From Liolophura sinensis (Eukaryota > Mollusca > Polyplacophora > Chitonida > Chitonidae): DNA of 64,000 bases. Both the position numbers and the translations under genes were made by a program. The first letter of the stretch is position 1; each line of letters opens with the position of its first letter. Shown in pieces: positions 1 to 13,018 of the stretch. The notes beneath the pieces were generated by a model. That model did not search any database, was not told the DNA's origin, and saw only the letters and a program-made list of their open reading frames with translations. The stretch spans positions 26,657,448-26,721,447 of the forward strand of contig NC_088296.1 in the NCBI RefSeq assembly GCF_032854445.1, given 5' to 3'.

Positions 1-289
1 TTGTCACTGCAGTGTTACAGTGGTACAAGCACCCACTGATACACCCATCCATTGTCACTGCAGTGTTAAAGTTTACCGCACACACGACATACATATACTC
101 TATCTGCATGTACTTCTTGAGATCCAGTGGCCACTTCCCAAATGCTGGGAAGACCTGAGAAGTACAGTGTACCAGTCTTTTGTACAAAGTTTATATGGTA
201 CATTAGTAAACACATGATTGGTACATGTACATGTATGTTACAGCTATGTACAATAACATGTACTCTCTAAATGTAAACTTATTGATTTC
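1..289. other. Window edge with two repeat copies, no gene
   Basis: The words TTGTCACTGCAGTGTTA at 1 and 52 show a 51-base period, so this is probably the end of an array cut by the window edge. The remainder has no recognisable gene. Confidence 0.4.
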
Positions 290-413
290 AATTTATTTGA
301 CTGATGTTTTACGCTGTACTCAAGAATATTTCCCTTATACCACAGTGGCCAGCATTATTTTGAGAGGAAACCTGGAAGTGCCCGGAGGAAACCTATGACC
401 ATCCGCAGGTTTT
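290..413 (-). mobile_element. SINE family A, 3' fragment
   Basis: Reverse-complement copy of the common SINE: GTACTCAAGAATATTTC, then CAGCATTAT, then CCCGGAGGAAACC and ATCCGCAGG. The 5' tRNA-like head is missing. Confidence 0.8.
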
Positions 414-569
414 GGCTGCTGAAAACGACAGCGTTTTTAAAGCACAATAAACATAAAAAGGAAAAACAAAATTTCATCACCAAGCAAATAAAAGTTGGTC
501 CTTTTTTTTTGGAGGATCTGTTATTTTTGGCCCAACAAACATTTTTGATGACAACCTTATGCAAACATT

Positions 570-2010
570 TGCACATGCACTATCTACCTGTGCCTATATG
601 TGCATCTGTACATACACTATCTACATGTGTCTATATGTACATACACTATCTACATGTGTCTACATGTACATCTGTACATACACTATCTACCTGTACATGT
701 ACATCTGTACATACACTATCTACACATGCCTACACATACATCTGTACATACACTATCTACCTGTGCCTACATGTGCATCTGTACATACACTATCTACCTG
801 TGTCTACATGTACATCTGTTCATACACTATCTACCTGTACATGTACATCTGTACATACACTATCTACACATGCCTACATGTATATCTGTACATACACTAT
901 CTACACGTGCCTACACATACGTCTGTACATACACTATCTACATATGTCTATATGTACATACAATATCTACATGTGCCTACATGTACATCTGTACATACAC
1001 TATCTACCTGTACGTGTACATCTGTACATACACTATCTACATGTGCCTACATGTACATCTGTACATACACTATCTACACGTGCTTACACATACCTCTGTA
1101 CATACACTATCTACATGTGCCTACACATACATCTGTACATACACCATCTACATGTGTCTTTATGTACATCTGTTCATACACTATCTACCTGTACATGTAC
1201 ATCTGTACATACACTATCTACACGTGCCTACATGTACATCTGTACATACACTATCTACCTGTGCCTACATGTGCATCTGTACATACACTATCTACATGTG
1301 TCTATATCTACATCTGTACATACACTATCTACATGTCTATATGTACACCTGTACATACACTATCTACACGTGCCTACATGTACATCTGTACATACACTAT
1401 CTACATGTGCCTACACATACCTCTGTACATACACTATCTACATGTGCCTACACACACATCTGTACATACACTATCTACATGTGTCTACATGTACATCTAT
1501 ACATACACTATCTACATGTGTCTACATGTACATCTGTTCTTACACTATCTACCGGTACATGTACATCTGTACATACACTATCTACACGTGCCTACATGTA
1601 CATCTGTTCTTACACTATCTACCTGTACATGTACATCTGTACATACACTATCTACACGTGCCTACATGTACATCTGTACATACACTATCTACACATGCCT
1701 ACACATATCTCTGTACATACACTATCTACATGTGCCTACAAATACATCTGTACATACACTATCTACCTGTGCCTACATGTGCATCTGTACATACACTATC
1801 TACCTGTGCCTACATGTGCATCTGTACATACACTATCTACATGTGTCTACACGTACATCTATACATACACTATCTACCTGTGCCTACATGTGCATCTGTA
1901 CATACACTATCTACATGAGCCTACACACACATCTGTACATACACTATCTACATGTGTCTACACGTACATCTATACATTCACTATCTACATATGTCTACAT
2001 GTACAGTGCA
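570..2010 (+). repeat. Minisatellite, 37-bp and 33-bp units
   Basis: About 40 units built on ATCTGTACATACACTATCTA, followed by a 17-base or 13-base tail made of TACATGTAC-like words. The units contain no TAA, TAG or TGA on the plus strand, so all three forward frames stay open for about 1.4 kb. The length is not a multiple of three and there is no coding evidence. Confidence 0.95.
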
Positions 2011-2785
2011 TACGTTTACATCTACACAATGAGAAACATTTATAATATAGGCTAATACTACCTCAGTTCCTCAACAGTTTCACTTATAAAAGAGCAACTT
2101 TTAGTGCAATTTATACACATTTTAAATGTGATTTTGGAGAGAAAAACCACACTGGTTGGATTGGCCAAATTCAGAACTTCACGCTATGATTATCACAGTA
2201 CCAGCTGTTCATCTACAATTTGCATGTGACTGACAATGTCTGTACAAAAAAAAATAGTTCATTAATCAAAAATTATGATTTAATCATAGCTAATTAGCTA
2301 GCACCAGATTATACCACAGAACAGGAAGTGTTAATTTTCATACAATGGTAATTCCAATCACTGCTAAGTTGATGTGGAGGATTAGCTCTGTACACAAAGC
2401 CTATGCTGATAATGGTGAGAGATTAGCTCTGTACACAAGGCCCGTGTTCATCACATACATACAAAGGCCTATCAACCCACATCCACTACAGCAGGAAATA
2501 CTTCATAACAATCAACTGTAGGTTATAATTTCCTGTCTATGTAAGTACACATGCACAAAGGCGTTGTTCAGAAATGTACACTACAGACCTGCAGAAATCA
2601 AACATACCAGTGGGATGACTGAAGTATGTACATGCAAACATACTGAAACTTTTATTTAAAGTTCACAATGTTCCCACAATGAGTCATTTCTTGCTTTATT
2701 ATCAATGTGTTCACAATAACATGGTCTAGGGGGAGATTACTATACAGTCCTAGCTCTCACATGAGGGGATTGAGTGTGAAAGGCT
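2011..2785. other. Unique AT-rich stretch, no gene seen
   Basis: Contains only a short two-copy repeat around AGATTAGCTCTGTACACAA (about 2380-2440). Confidence 0.6.
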
Positions 2786-3222
2786 AACACACCCTTGACA
2801 CTATGGGTGGGTAACACACCCTGGACACACTGGGTGGCTAACACACCCTGGACACACTGGGTGGCTAACACACCCTGGGCACACTGGGTGGCTAACACAC
2901 CCTGGACACAATGGGTGGGTAACACACCCTTGACACACTGGGTGGGTAACACACCCTGGACACACTGGGTAAGTAACACACGCTGGACACACTGGGTGGG
3001 AAACACACCCTGGACACACTGGGTGGGTAACACACCCTGGACACACTGGGTGGGTAACACCCTGGACACAATGGGTGGGTAACACACCCTGGACACACTG
3101 GGTGGGTAACACACCCTGGACACACTGGGTGGCTAACACACCCTGGACACACTGGGTGGCTAACACACCCTGGACACACTGGATGGCTAACACACCCTGA
3201 AAGCACTGGGTGAGTAACACAC
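2786..3222 (+). repeat. Minisatellite, 27-bp unit
   Basis: About 16 copies of a unit with ACACACTGGGTGG followed by TAACACACCCTGG. The unit length is a multiple of three, which explains the open frames on both strands. Confidence 0.95.
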
Positions 3223-3239
3223 CCTAAAAAAACTGCCTG

Positions 3240-3614
3240 GATGTGCAGACATGCACTGTGTGTACCAGACATGCACTGTGTACCAGACATGCACTGTGTG
3301 TACCAGACATGCACTGTGTGTACCAGACATGCACTGTGTGTACCAGACATGCACTGTGTGTACCAGGCATGCACTGTGTGTACCAGACATGCACTGTGTG
3401 TACCAGACATGCACTGTGTGTACCAGACATGCACTGTGTGTACCAGGCATGCACTGTGTGTACCAGACATGCACTGTGTGTACCAGACATGCACTGTGTG
3501 TACCAGACATGCACTGTGTTTACCAGACATGCACTGTGTGTACCAGACATGCACTGTGTGTACCAGACATGCACTGTGTGTACCAGACATGCACTGTGTG
3601 TACCAGACATGCAC
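3240..3614 (+). repeat. Minisatellite, 20-bp unit
   Basis: About 19 nearly identical copies of CAGACATGCACTGTGTGTAC with very few substitutions, suggesting recent expansion. It begins about 20 bases after the previous array. Confidence 0.95.
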
Positions 3615-3775
3615 AGTCTGTCAATGAACATGAACATGTACTTGTATAATTATATTTGTAATTTGTATTTTTTGAAATTATTTTCTACATTGAATTTATT
3701 TATTTACTTAATACCTGCATTTTTTTTTATCAGAATGAAGAAAAATAATTATGCAGTAAAATGTGAGGTACATCT

Positions 3776-6700
3776 GCATTCCAAATTTCCGTTCTCTATA
3801 CACTTCTGGTATACACATACTGTCTGCATGTTCATGGATTTCAGAAAGCCCTGTCAAATTTCCCTGTCCTCTATACACTTCTGGTATACACATACTGTCT
3901 GCATGCCCACGGATTTCAGAAAACCCTGTCAAATTTCCGTTCTCTATACACTTCTGGTATACACATACTGTCTGCATGCCTATAGATTTCAGAAAACCCT
4001 GTCAAATTTCCGTTCTCTATACACTTCTGGTATACACATACTGTCTGCATGTTCATGGATTTCAGAAAACCCTGCCAAATTTCCCTGTCCTCTATACACT
4101 TCTGGTATACACATACTGTCTGCATGCCCATGGATTTCAGAAAACCCTGTCAAATTTCCGTTCTCTATACACTTCTAGTATACACATACTGTCTGCATGC
4201 CCATGGATTTCAGAAAACCCTGAAAAATTTCCCTGTCCTCTATACACTTCTGGTATACACATACTGTCTGCATGCCCATGGATTTCAGAAAACCCTGTCA
4301 AATTTCCCTGTCCTCTATACACTTCTGTTATACACATACTGTCTGCATGCCCACGGATTTCAGAAAACGCTGCCAAATTTCTCTGTTCTCTATACACTTC
4401 TGGTATACACATACTGTCTGCATGCCCATGGATTTCAGAAAACGCTGCCAAATTTCCCTGTTCTCTATACACTTCTGGTATACACATACTGTCTGCATGC
4501 CCACGGATTTCAGAAAACCCTGCCAAATTTCTCTGTTCTCTATACACTTCTGGTATACACATACTGTCTGCATGCCCACGGATTTCAGAAAACCCTGTCA
4601 AATTTCTCTGTCCTCTATACACCTCTGGTATACACATACTGTCTGCATGCCCACGGATTTCAGAAAACCCTGCCAAATTTCTCTGTTCTCTATACACCTC
4701 TGGTATACACATACTGTCTGTATGCCTATAGATTTCAGAAAACCCTGCCAAATTTCTCTGTTCTCTATACACTTCTGGTATACACATACTGTCTGCATGC
4801 CCACGGATTTCAGAAAACCCTGCCAAATTTCTCTGTTCTCTATACACTTCTGGTATACACATACTGTCTGCATGCCCACGGATTTCAGAAAACCCTGCCA
4901 AATTTCCCTGTCCTCTATACACCTCTGGTATACACATACTGTCTGTATGTTCATAGATTTCAGAAAACCCTGCCAAACTTCTCTGTCCTCTATACACTTC
5001 TGGTATACACATACTGTCTGCATGCCTATAGATTTCAGAAAACGCTGCCAAATTTCTCTGTCCTATATACACTTCTGGTATCCACATACTGTCTGCATGC
5101 CCACGGATTTCAGAAAACCCTGTCAAATTTCCGTTCTCTATACAATTCTGGTATACACATACTGTCTGCATGTTCATGGATTTCAGAAAACGCTGCCAAA
5201 TTTCCCCGTCCTCTACACACTTCTGGTATACACATACTGTCTGTATGTTCATGGATTTCAGAAAACGCTGCCAAATTTCCCCGTCCTCTACACACTTCTG
5301 GTATACACATACTGTCTGTATGTTCATAGATTTCAGAAAACCCTGCCAAATTTCCCCGTCCTCTACACACTTCTGGTATACACATACTGTCTGTAGGTTC
5401 ATAGATTTCAGAAAACCCTGTCAAATTTCTCTGTCCTCTACACACTTTTGGTATACACATACTGTCTGCATGTTCATGGATTTCAGAAAACGCTGCCAAA
5501 TTTCCCTGTCCTCTATACACTTCTGGTATACACATACTGTCTGTATGCCCATGGATTTCAGAAAACCCTGTCAAATTTCCGTCCTCTACACACTTCTGGT
5601 ATACACATACTGTCTGTATGTTCATAGATTTCAGAAAACCCTGCCAAATTTCCCTGTCCTCTATACACTTCTGGTATACACATACTGTCTGCATGCCTAT
5701 AGATTTCAGAAAACGCTGCCAAATTTCCCTGTCCTCTATACACTTCTGGTATACACATACTGTCTACATGCCTATAGATTTCAGAAAGCCCTGCCAAATT
5801 TCCGTTCTCTATACACTTCTGGTATACACATACTGTCTGCATGCCCAAGGATTTCAGAAAACCCTGTCAAATTTCCCTGTCCTCTATACACCTCTGGTAT
5901 ACACATACTGTCTGCATGCCCATGGATTTCAGAAAACCCTGCCAAACTTCTCTGTCCTCTATACACTTCTGGTATACACATACTGTCTGCATGCCCATAG
6001 ATTTCAGAAAACCCTGTCAAATTTGCGTTCTCTATACACTTCTGGTATACATATACTGTCTGCATGCCCACGGATTTCAGAAAACCCTGCCAAACTTCTC
6101 TGTCCTCTATACACTTCTGGTATACACATACTGTCTGCATGCCCACGGATTTCAGAAAACCCTGCCAAACTTCTCTGTCCTCTATACACTTCTGGTATAC
6201 ACATACTGTCTGCATGCCCATAGATTTCAGAAAACCCTGTCAAATTTCCGTTCTCTATACACTTCTGGTATACACATACTGTCTGCATGCCCATGGATTT
6301 CAGAAAACCCTGCCAAATTTCTCTGTCCTCTATACACTTCTGGTATACACATACTGTCTGCATGCCCACGGATTTCAGAAAACCCTGCCAAACTTCTCTG
6401 TCCTCTATACACTTCTGGTATACACATACTGTCTGCATGCCCATAGATTTCAGAAAACCCTGTCAAATTTCCGTTCTCTATACACTTCTGGTATACACAT
6501 ACTGTCTGCATGCCCATGGATTTCAGAAAACCCTGCCAAACTTCTCTGTCCTCTATACACTTCTGGTATACACATACTGTCTGCATGCCCATAGATTTCA
6601 GAAAACCCTGTCAAATTTCCGTTCTCTATACACTTCTGGTATACACATACTGTCTGCATGCCCATAGATTTCAGAAAACCCTGTCAAATTTCCGTTCTCT

Positions 6701-6965
6701 ATACACTTCTGGTATACACATACTGTCTGCATGCCCATAGATTTCAGAAAACCCTGTCAAATTTCCGTTCTCTATACACTGCGGGTATACACATACTGTC
6801 TGCATGCCTATATATTTCAGAAAACCCTGCCAAACTTCTCTGTCATGTATACACTTCTGGTATACACATTCTGTCTGCATGCCTATATATTTCAGAAAAC
6901 CCTGCCAAACTTCTCTGTCATGTATACACTTCTGGTATACACATACTCACATACTGTCCGCATGC
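3776..6965 (+). repeat. Minisatellite, 73/75-bp unit, about 43 copies
   Basis: Each unit carries TATACACTTCTGGTATACAC, CATACTGTCTGCATGCC and GATTTCAGAAAACCCTG. A two-base difference (CCGTTCTC against CCCTGTCCTC) separates 73- and 75-bp forms. Between about 5840 and 6660 they form a 223-bp higher-order repeat (73+75+75). Confidence 0.95.
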
Positions 6966-8194
6966 TGTAAACTCTGATAACATCATTACTTAACTAAGAT
7001 GAATTGTAAGTACAGCTTTATAGAGTACCAGCTAGGCCATGTGACAGCACAACAGCTGTACATGTATGTACATGTACATCACATGTATGGTTGTAGGTCA
7101 GGACTGGAGGACTGGCAGATCACTCTTAAGTTCACCCCTCAACAACCCTGAAGTCACCTACATCTCTAGGTTACAAGCATCTTGTTTTAGAATCTCCTGG
7201 AGAAATAAACAAGCCATCATCATGATCAAGTCAGGGCTCTATGAGAACATTGTCAACAACTGCTCCTGCTGAGAATGGTGGGGAAAGAAGTCACCATATG
7301 GACCCTGTGCTAGCTATCGCCATGGAAACTGGTGGTTACTGCCCCCATCTTCATCACCCACAACAAAAAACCCCATCAACAGTGGCTCTGTATTCTAAAC
7401 ACATTCAAGATGGTGTTTCATGGGACCTGACCTGTGAAAACACTAGATGATTCACGGCCTTACAACCCTGTGAACACAAATGGAATGCTCCATCATAAAC
7501 ATTAGGGAGAGTCTAAGGAAAGGGCTGTGAAATTTGCCATGGTGATGGATCAGTCCATTTGAATAGCAATGGGTCCACACCCATATCCAGTGCTCTGTCC
7601 CAGATCTTGATTTCCATTAACTCAGTTTCAACTGTTGTACATGAAGTCTGATATATTGGTGCAGCATGTGGCTGCTATTCCTACCCAGCCCTCTGTTTAC
7701 ATTTGACATGCTAAAATACTTCCATCCATACATGTCGCATTCCTCAATAGGGCTTTTTTTATCCAAAATATTTTTCTTTTCTTCCATCAGCCTTCATATT
7801 TTTTTTTGTTGGTCAACTGAATACTTGTTTGTTTTACACTACTGCTTTCAGATTCAAGAAACCTGAGTATATGTACATTAATTTTTTCCTTAGCTTTAAC
7901 GTTTTACAAACACTTTTTTTTTCCACACACCAAATTTCTCAGCATTGAATTTCGAACTGAAAGTGTCAACAACACATCAGGATTAGAAAAAAAAATAGCT
8001 CCTCAGAAAAAGCAGGGGCCTCAGAAAGCATCTGCTCTACATGTAAACTAAATCAGGAACTGCTGGAAAACCTCATTCTAAGATTTTACAGAGTAAGTCC
8101 CATTTGGAGTCTAGAAGCTAAAACATGACCTTTAATTTCACATCTGGCTTACATGCAGTTATACATTTTGTCAGATTCTATCGCTCAATCCCCA
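6966..8194. other. Unique non-coding stretch
   Basis: No recognisable gene, RNA or element. Only short open frames without family resemblance. Confidence 0.5.
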
Positions 8195-8295
8195 CCGGCA
8201 GTGCATGGGACAGTCTGCAGTAACCTGTGGATGGTCATGGGATGATAAGCAAAATATTCTTAAGTATGGCGTAAAACATCCATCAAATAATAAAA
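8195..8295 (+). mobile_element. SINE family A, degraded 3' fragment
   Basis: AACCTGTGGATGGTCATGGG is followed after a deletion by AATATTCTTAAGTATGGCGT, AAAACATCCATCAAAT and an A-rich tail. Confidence 0.65.
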
Positions 8296-8564
8296 CAATA
8301 ATCTATTGATCTCAAAAAGGTTTGTGTTTTGAGGTTTCTGTGGACGACCAATGTAGGATTATGCCCTGCAAGGATGTCAAACTGACTTAACCGATGGCCA
8401 TATTACAAAAAATGTCATAAATACTAATTTGCTGTCATTTCATTTAAAATGCATTTTCCACAGGACATATACCAATCTGAAAATGATCTTGTCATCCTTC
8501 ACAAAATGTTTACATACACGAATACATGGAAATCAAGGCCCTGGATCACTAAGTGACCATTCTG
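8296..8564. other. Unique non-coding stretch before the 25-bp array
   Basis: No gene or element recognised. Confidence 0.5.
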
Positions 8565-8795
8565 CTTGACAATGTACATGTAAATTCTGCTTGACTGTAC
8601 ATGTAAGTTCTGCTTGACTTATATATGTAAGTTCTGCTTGACTATGTACATGTAAGTTCTGCTTGACTATGTACATGTAAGTTCTGCTTGACTATGTACA
8701 TGTAAATTCTGCTTGACGATGTACATGTAAATTCTGCTTGACGATGTACATGTAAATTCTGCTTGACGATGTACATGTACATGTAAATTCTGGGT
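8565..8795 (+). repeat. Minisatellite, about 25-bp unit
   Basis: About nine copies joining TTCTGCTTGAC and ATGTACATGTAA. The ACATGTAC palindrome occurs in nearly every unit. Confidence 0.92.
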
Positions 8796-9145
8796 AAGTC
8801 ATTGCAAAAGACATCTCAGTTGAAATAACAGAAAGGAATAGACCAAATTTAACGACCAAAATATTAACTTAAGTATATAAAGATCACTTCATCATCTCGC
8901 GCCCAGTGTCTTGATAAAGGTAGTACAGGCTGCTTAAACCTGTTTTAAATAAAATCTACTCAATCCCTTTGCAAACTGGCTCTACTACATGCACAATTAC
9001 GTGTATAAACACACATACAGTAAATCCCACCCATAGTCACCACGATATGGCGGAAATATTGCCCAGGTGTTGTTAGGCCACAAGTCCATTCACTCATCCT
9101 AGCCCTCGCAATACCTGTATATACAGGTACAGGTAGGTACATACG
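8796..9145. other. Unique non-coding stretch
   Basis: No gene recognised; it sits between two arrays. Confidence 0.5.
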
Positions 9146-9336
9146 ATCTTGTGGGCCCTGCACCCCTCGATCTTGTGGGCCCTACACCCCTCGATCTTGT
9201 GGGCCCTACACCCCTCGATCTTGTGGGCCCTGCACCCCTTGATCTTGTGGGCCCTGGACCCCTCGATCTTGTGGGCCCTGCACCCCTTGATCTTGTAGGC
9301 CCTGCACCCCTTGATCTTGTGGGCCCTACACCTCTG
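9146..9336 (+). repeat. Minisatellite, 24-bp unit
   Basis: Eight copies of GATCTTGTGGGCCCTGCACC plus CCTC with few changes. Confidence 0.93.
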
Positions 9337-9745
9337 TGTACCACATACCATATATGTACACATGTACTATTCTGTACAAAGAAAGGGTACAGGTTAGCAT
9401 AATACACACTGTTTTGTGTATACCTGTTGAGATATATGTCAGATATTGCAGACAAATTTAGACTATCCCCTCCATGTTGTAGCCCCTACAACCCTGTGTA
9501 CCACATACCATGTATGTACATAGTGTATGTACTTTTCTGTACAGTACCCACATGGCTACCAGCCTTTCTTATCTACAGGTAATCAGTTATTTCACCTGAA
9601 GTTTGGCCTGTAATATGCACTTTCAGGAGGCCTTGAAATGATACCTTTGATGCAAACACTTTTAAATTTTTGATAAGAAATTAACCAACTGCAGAAAATC
9701 CTTCAGGTGGTCCTACATACAGTGGATAACTCAAATCAGAATCAA
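9337..9745. other. Unique stretch with a partial internal duplication
   Basis: CTGTGTACCACATACCAT at about 9334 recurs at about 9493, and each copy is followed by related TATGTACA/TTCTGTACA words. No gene. Confidence 0.5.
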
Positions 9746-12700
9746 GCAGAATGTGTCACTGGACACATGCTAAACTTGAGGGGAATTACTGTACCTACTG
9801 TAGATGTGTGTGTACAGCATTCCAGCATAGCTGTATGCATGTATGTGTCACTGGACACATGCTAAACTTGAGGGGAATTACTGTACCTACTGTAGATGTG
9901 TGCGTACAGCATTCCAGCATAGCTGTATGCATGTATGTATCACTGGACACATGCTAAACTTGAGAATTACTGTACCTACTGTAGATGTGTGTGTACAGCA
10001 TTCCAGCATAGCTGTATGCATGTATGTGTCACTGGACACATGCTAAACTTGAGAATTACTGTACCTACTGTAGATGTGTGTGTACAGCATTCCAGCATAG
10101 CTGTAGAGCATTCCAGCATAGCTGTAGAGCATTCCAGCATAGCTGTATGCATGTATGTGTCACTGGACACATGCTAAACTTGAGGGGAATTACTGTACCT
10201 ACTGTAGTTGTGTGTGTACAGCATTCCAGCATAGCTGTATGCATGTATGTGTCACTGGACACATGCTCAACTTGAGGGGAATTACTGTACCTACTGTAGT
10301 TGTATACGTACAGCATTCCAGCATAGCTGTATGCATGTATGTGTCACTGGACACATGCTCAACTTGAGGGGAATTACTGTACCTACTGTAGTTGTATGCA
10401 TACAGCATTCCAGCATAGCTGTACAGCATTCCAGCATAGCTGTATGCATGTATGTGTCACTGGACACATGCTAAACTTGAGGGGAATTACTGTACCTACT
10501 GTAGTTGTGTGCGTACAGCATTCCAGCATAGCTGTATGCATGTATGCGTCACTGGACACATGCTTTACTTGAGGGGAATTACTGTACCTACTGTAGTTGT
10601 ATGCGTACAGCATTCCAGCATAGCTGTATGCATGTATGTGTCACTGGACACATGCTCAACTTGAGGGGAATTACTGTACCTACTGTAGTTGTATGCGTAC
10701 AGCATTCCAGCATAGCTGTACAGCATTCCAGCATAGCTGTATGCATGTATGTGTCACTGGACACATGCTAAACTTGAGGGGAATTACTGTACCTACTGTA
10801 GTTGTATGCGTACAGCATTCCAGCATAGCTGTACAGCATTGCAGCATAGCTGTATGCATGTATGTGTCACTGGACACATGCTAAACTTGAGGGGAATTAC
10901 TGTACCTACTGTAGTTGTGTGCGTACAGCATTCCGGCAAAGCTGTATGCATGTATGTGTCACTGGACACATGCTCAACTTGAGAATTACTGTACCTACTG
11001 TAGATGTGTGTGTACAGCATTCCAGCATAGCTGTATGCATGTACGTGTCACTGGACAAATGCTAAACTTGAGAATTACTGTACCTACTGTAGATGTGTGT
11101 GTACAGCATTCCAGCATAGCTGTACAGCATTCCAGCATAGCTGTACAGCATTCCAGCATAGCTGTATGCATGTATGTGTCACTGGACACATGCTCAACTT
11201 GAGGGGAATTACTGTAGTTGTATACGTACAGCATTCCAGCATCGCTGTATGCATGTATGTGTCACTGGACACATGCTCAACTTGAGGGGAATTACTGTAC
11301 CTACTGTAGTTGTATGCGTACAGCATTCCAGCATAGCTGTACAGCATTCCAGCATAGCTGTATGCATGTATGTGTCACTGGACACATGCTAAACTTGAGG
11401 GGAATTACTGTACCTACTGTAGTTGTGTGCGTACAGCATTCCAGCATAGCTGTATGCATGTATGTGTCACTGGACACATGCTTTACTTGAGGGGAATTAC
11501 TGTACCTACTGTAGTTGTATGCGTACAGCATTCCAGCATAGCTGTATGCATGTATGTGTCACTGGACACATGCTCAACTCGAGGGGAATTACTGTACCTA
11601 CTGTAGTTGTATGCGTACAGCATTCCAGCATAGATGTACAGCATTCCAGCATAGCTGTATGCATGTATGTGTCACTGGACACATGCTCAACTTGAGGGGA
11701 ATTACTGTACCTACTGTAGTTGTATGCGTACACCATTCCAGCATAGCTGTACAGCATTGCAGCATAGCTGTATGCATGTATGTGTCACTGGACACATGCT
11801 AAACTTGAGGGGAATTACTGTACCTACTGTAGTTGTGTGCGTACAGCATTCCGGCATAGCTGTATGCATGTATGTGTCACTGGACACATGCTCAACTTGA
11901 GGGGAATTACTGTAGCTACAGTAGTTGTGTGTGTACAGCATTCCAGCATAGCTGTATGCATGTATGTCTCACTGGACACATGCTAAACTTGAGGGGGAAT
12001 TACTGTACCTACTGTAGGTGTGTGTGTACAGCATTCCAGCATAGCTGTATGCATGTATGTGTCACTGGACACATGCTCAACTTGAGGGGAATTACTGTAG
12101 CTACAGTAGTTGTGTGTGTACAGCATTCCAGCATAGCTGTATGCATGTATGTCTCACTGGACACATGCTAAACTTGAGGGGGAATTACTGTACCTACTGT
12201 AGTTGTGTGTGTACAGCATTCCAGCATAGCCATATGCATGTATGTGTCACTGGACACATGCTCAACTTGAGGGGAATTACTGTACCTACTGTAGTTGTGT
12301 GTGTACAGCATTCCAGCATAGCTGTATGCATGTATGTGTCATTGGACACATGCTCAACTTGAGGGGAATTACTGTAGCTACAGTAGTTGTGTGTGTACAG
12401 CATTCCAGCATAGCTGTATGCATGTATGTCTCACTGGACACATGCTAAACTTGAGGGGGAATTACTGTACCTACTGTAGTTGTGTGTGTAGAGCATTCCA
12501 GCATAGCTGTATGCATGTATGTGTCACTGGACACATGCTAAACTTGAGGGGAATTACTGTAACTACTGTAGTTGTGTGTGTACAGCATTCCAGCATAGCT
12601 GTATGCATGTATGTGTCACTGGACACATGCTAAACTTGAGGGGAATTACTGTAGCTACTGTAGTTGTGTGTGTACAGCATTCCAGCATAGCTGTATGCAT

Positions 12701-13018
12701 GTATGTGTCACTGGACACATGCTAAACTTGAGGGGGAATTACTGTAGCTACTGTAGTTGTGTGGGTACAGCATTCCAGCATAGCTGTACAGCATTCCAGC
12801 ATAGCTGTATGCATGTATGTGTCACAGGGCACATGCTCAACTTGAGGGCAATTACTGTAGCTACTGTAGTTGTGTGTGTACAGCATTCCAGCATAGCTGT
12901 ATGCATGTATGTGTCACTGGACACATGCTCAACTTGAGGGCAATTACTGTACCTACTATAGTTGTGTGCGTACAGCATTCCAGCATAGCTGTACAGCATT
13001 CCAGCACACATATAACTG
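9746..13018 (+). repeat. Minisatellite, 92-bp unit, about 33 copies
   Basis: The unit runs GTGTCACTGGACACATGC, AACTTGAGGGGAATTACTGT, ACCTACTGTAG, then a 21-base module ACAGCATTCCAGCATAGCTG+T that is present once, twice or three times (92, 113 or 134 bp). Two short hairpins per unit are visible: GTGTC/GACAC and GCATA/TATGC. A block of about 918 bp is duplicated inside the array. Confidence 0.96.

Noticed and set aside
395-2055. Three overlapping plus-strand open frames of about 480-507 codons
   Set aside because: They consist of the 37/33-bp minisatellite read in each frame. The unit simply lacks stop trinucleotides and there is no coding signature.
3763-6740. Many open frames of 70-426 codons on both strands
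   Set aside because: All are readings of the 73/75-bp array, repeated in shifted frames.
9751-12937. Dozens of short Cys/His-rich open frames resembling small secreted peptides
   Set aside because: They repeat with the 92-bp unit and overlap in several frames, so the cysteine pattern is a consequence of the repeat.
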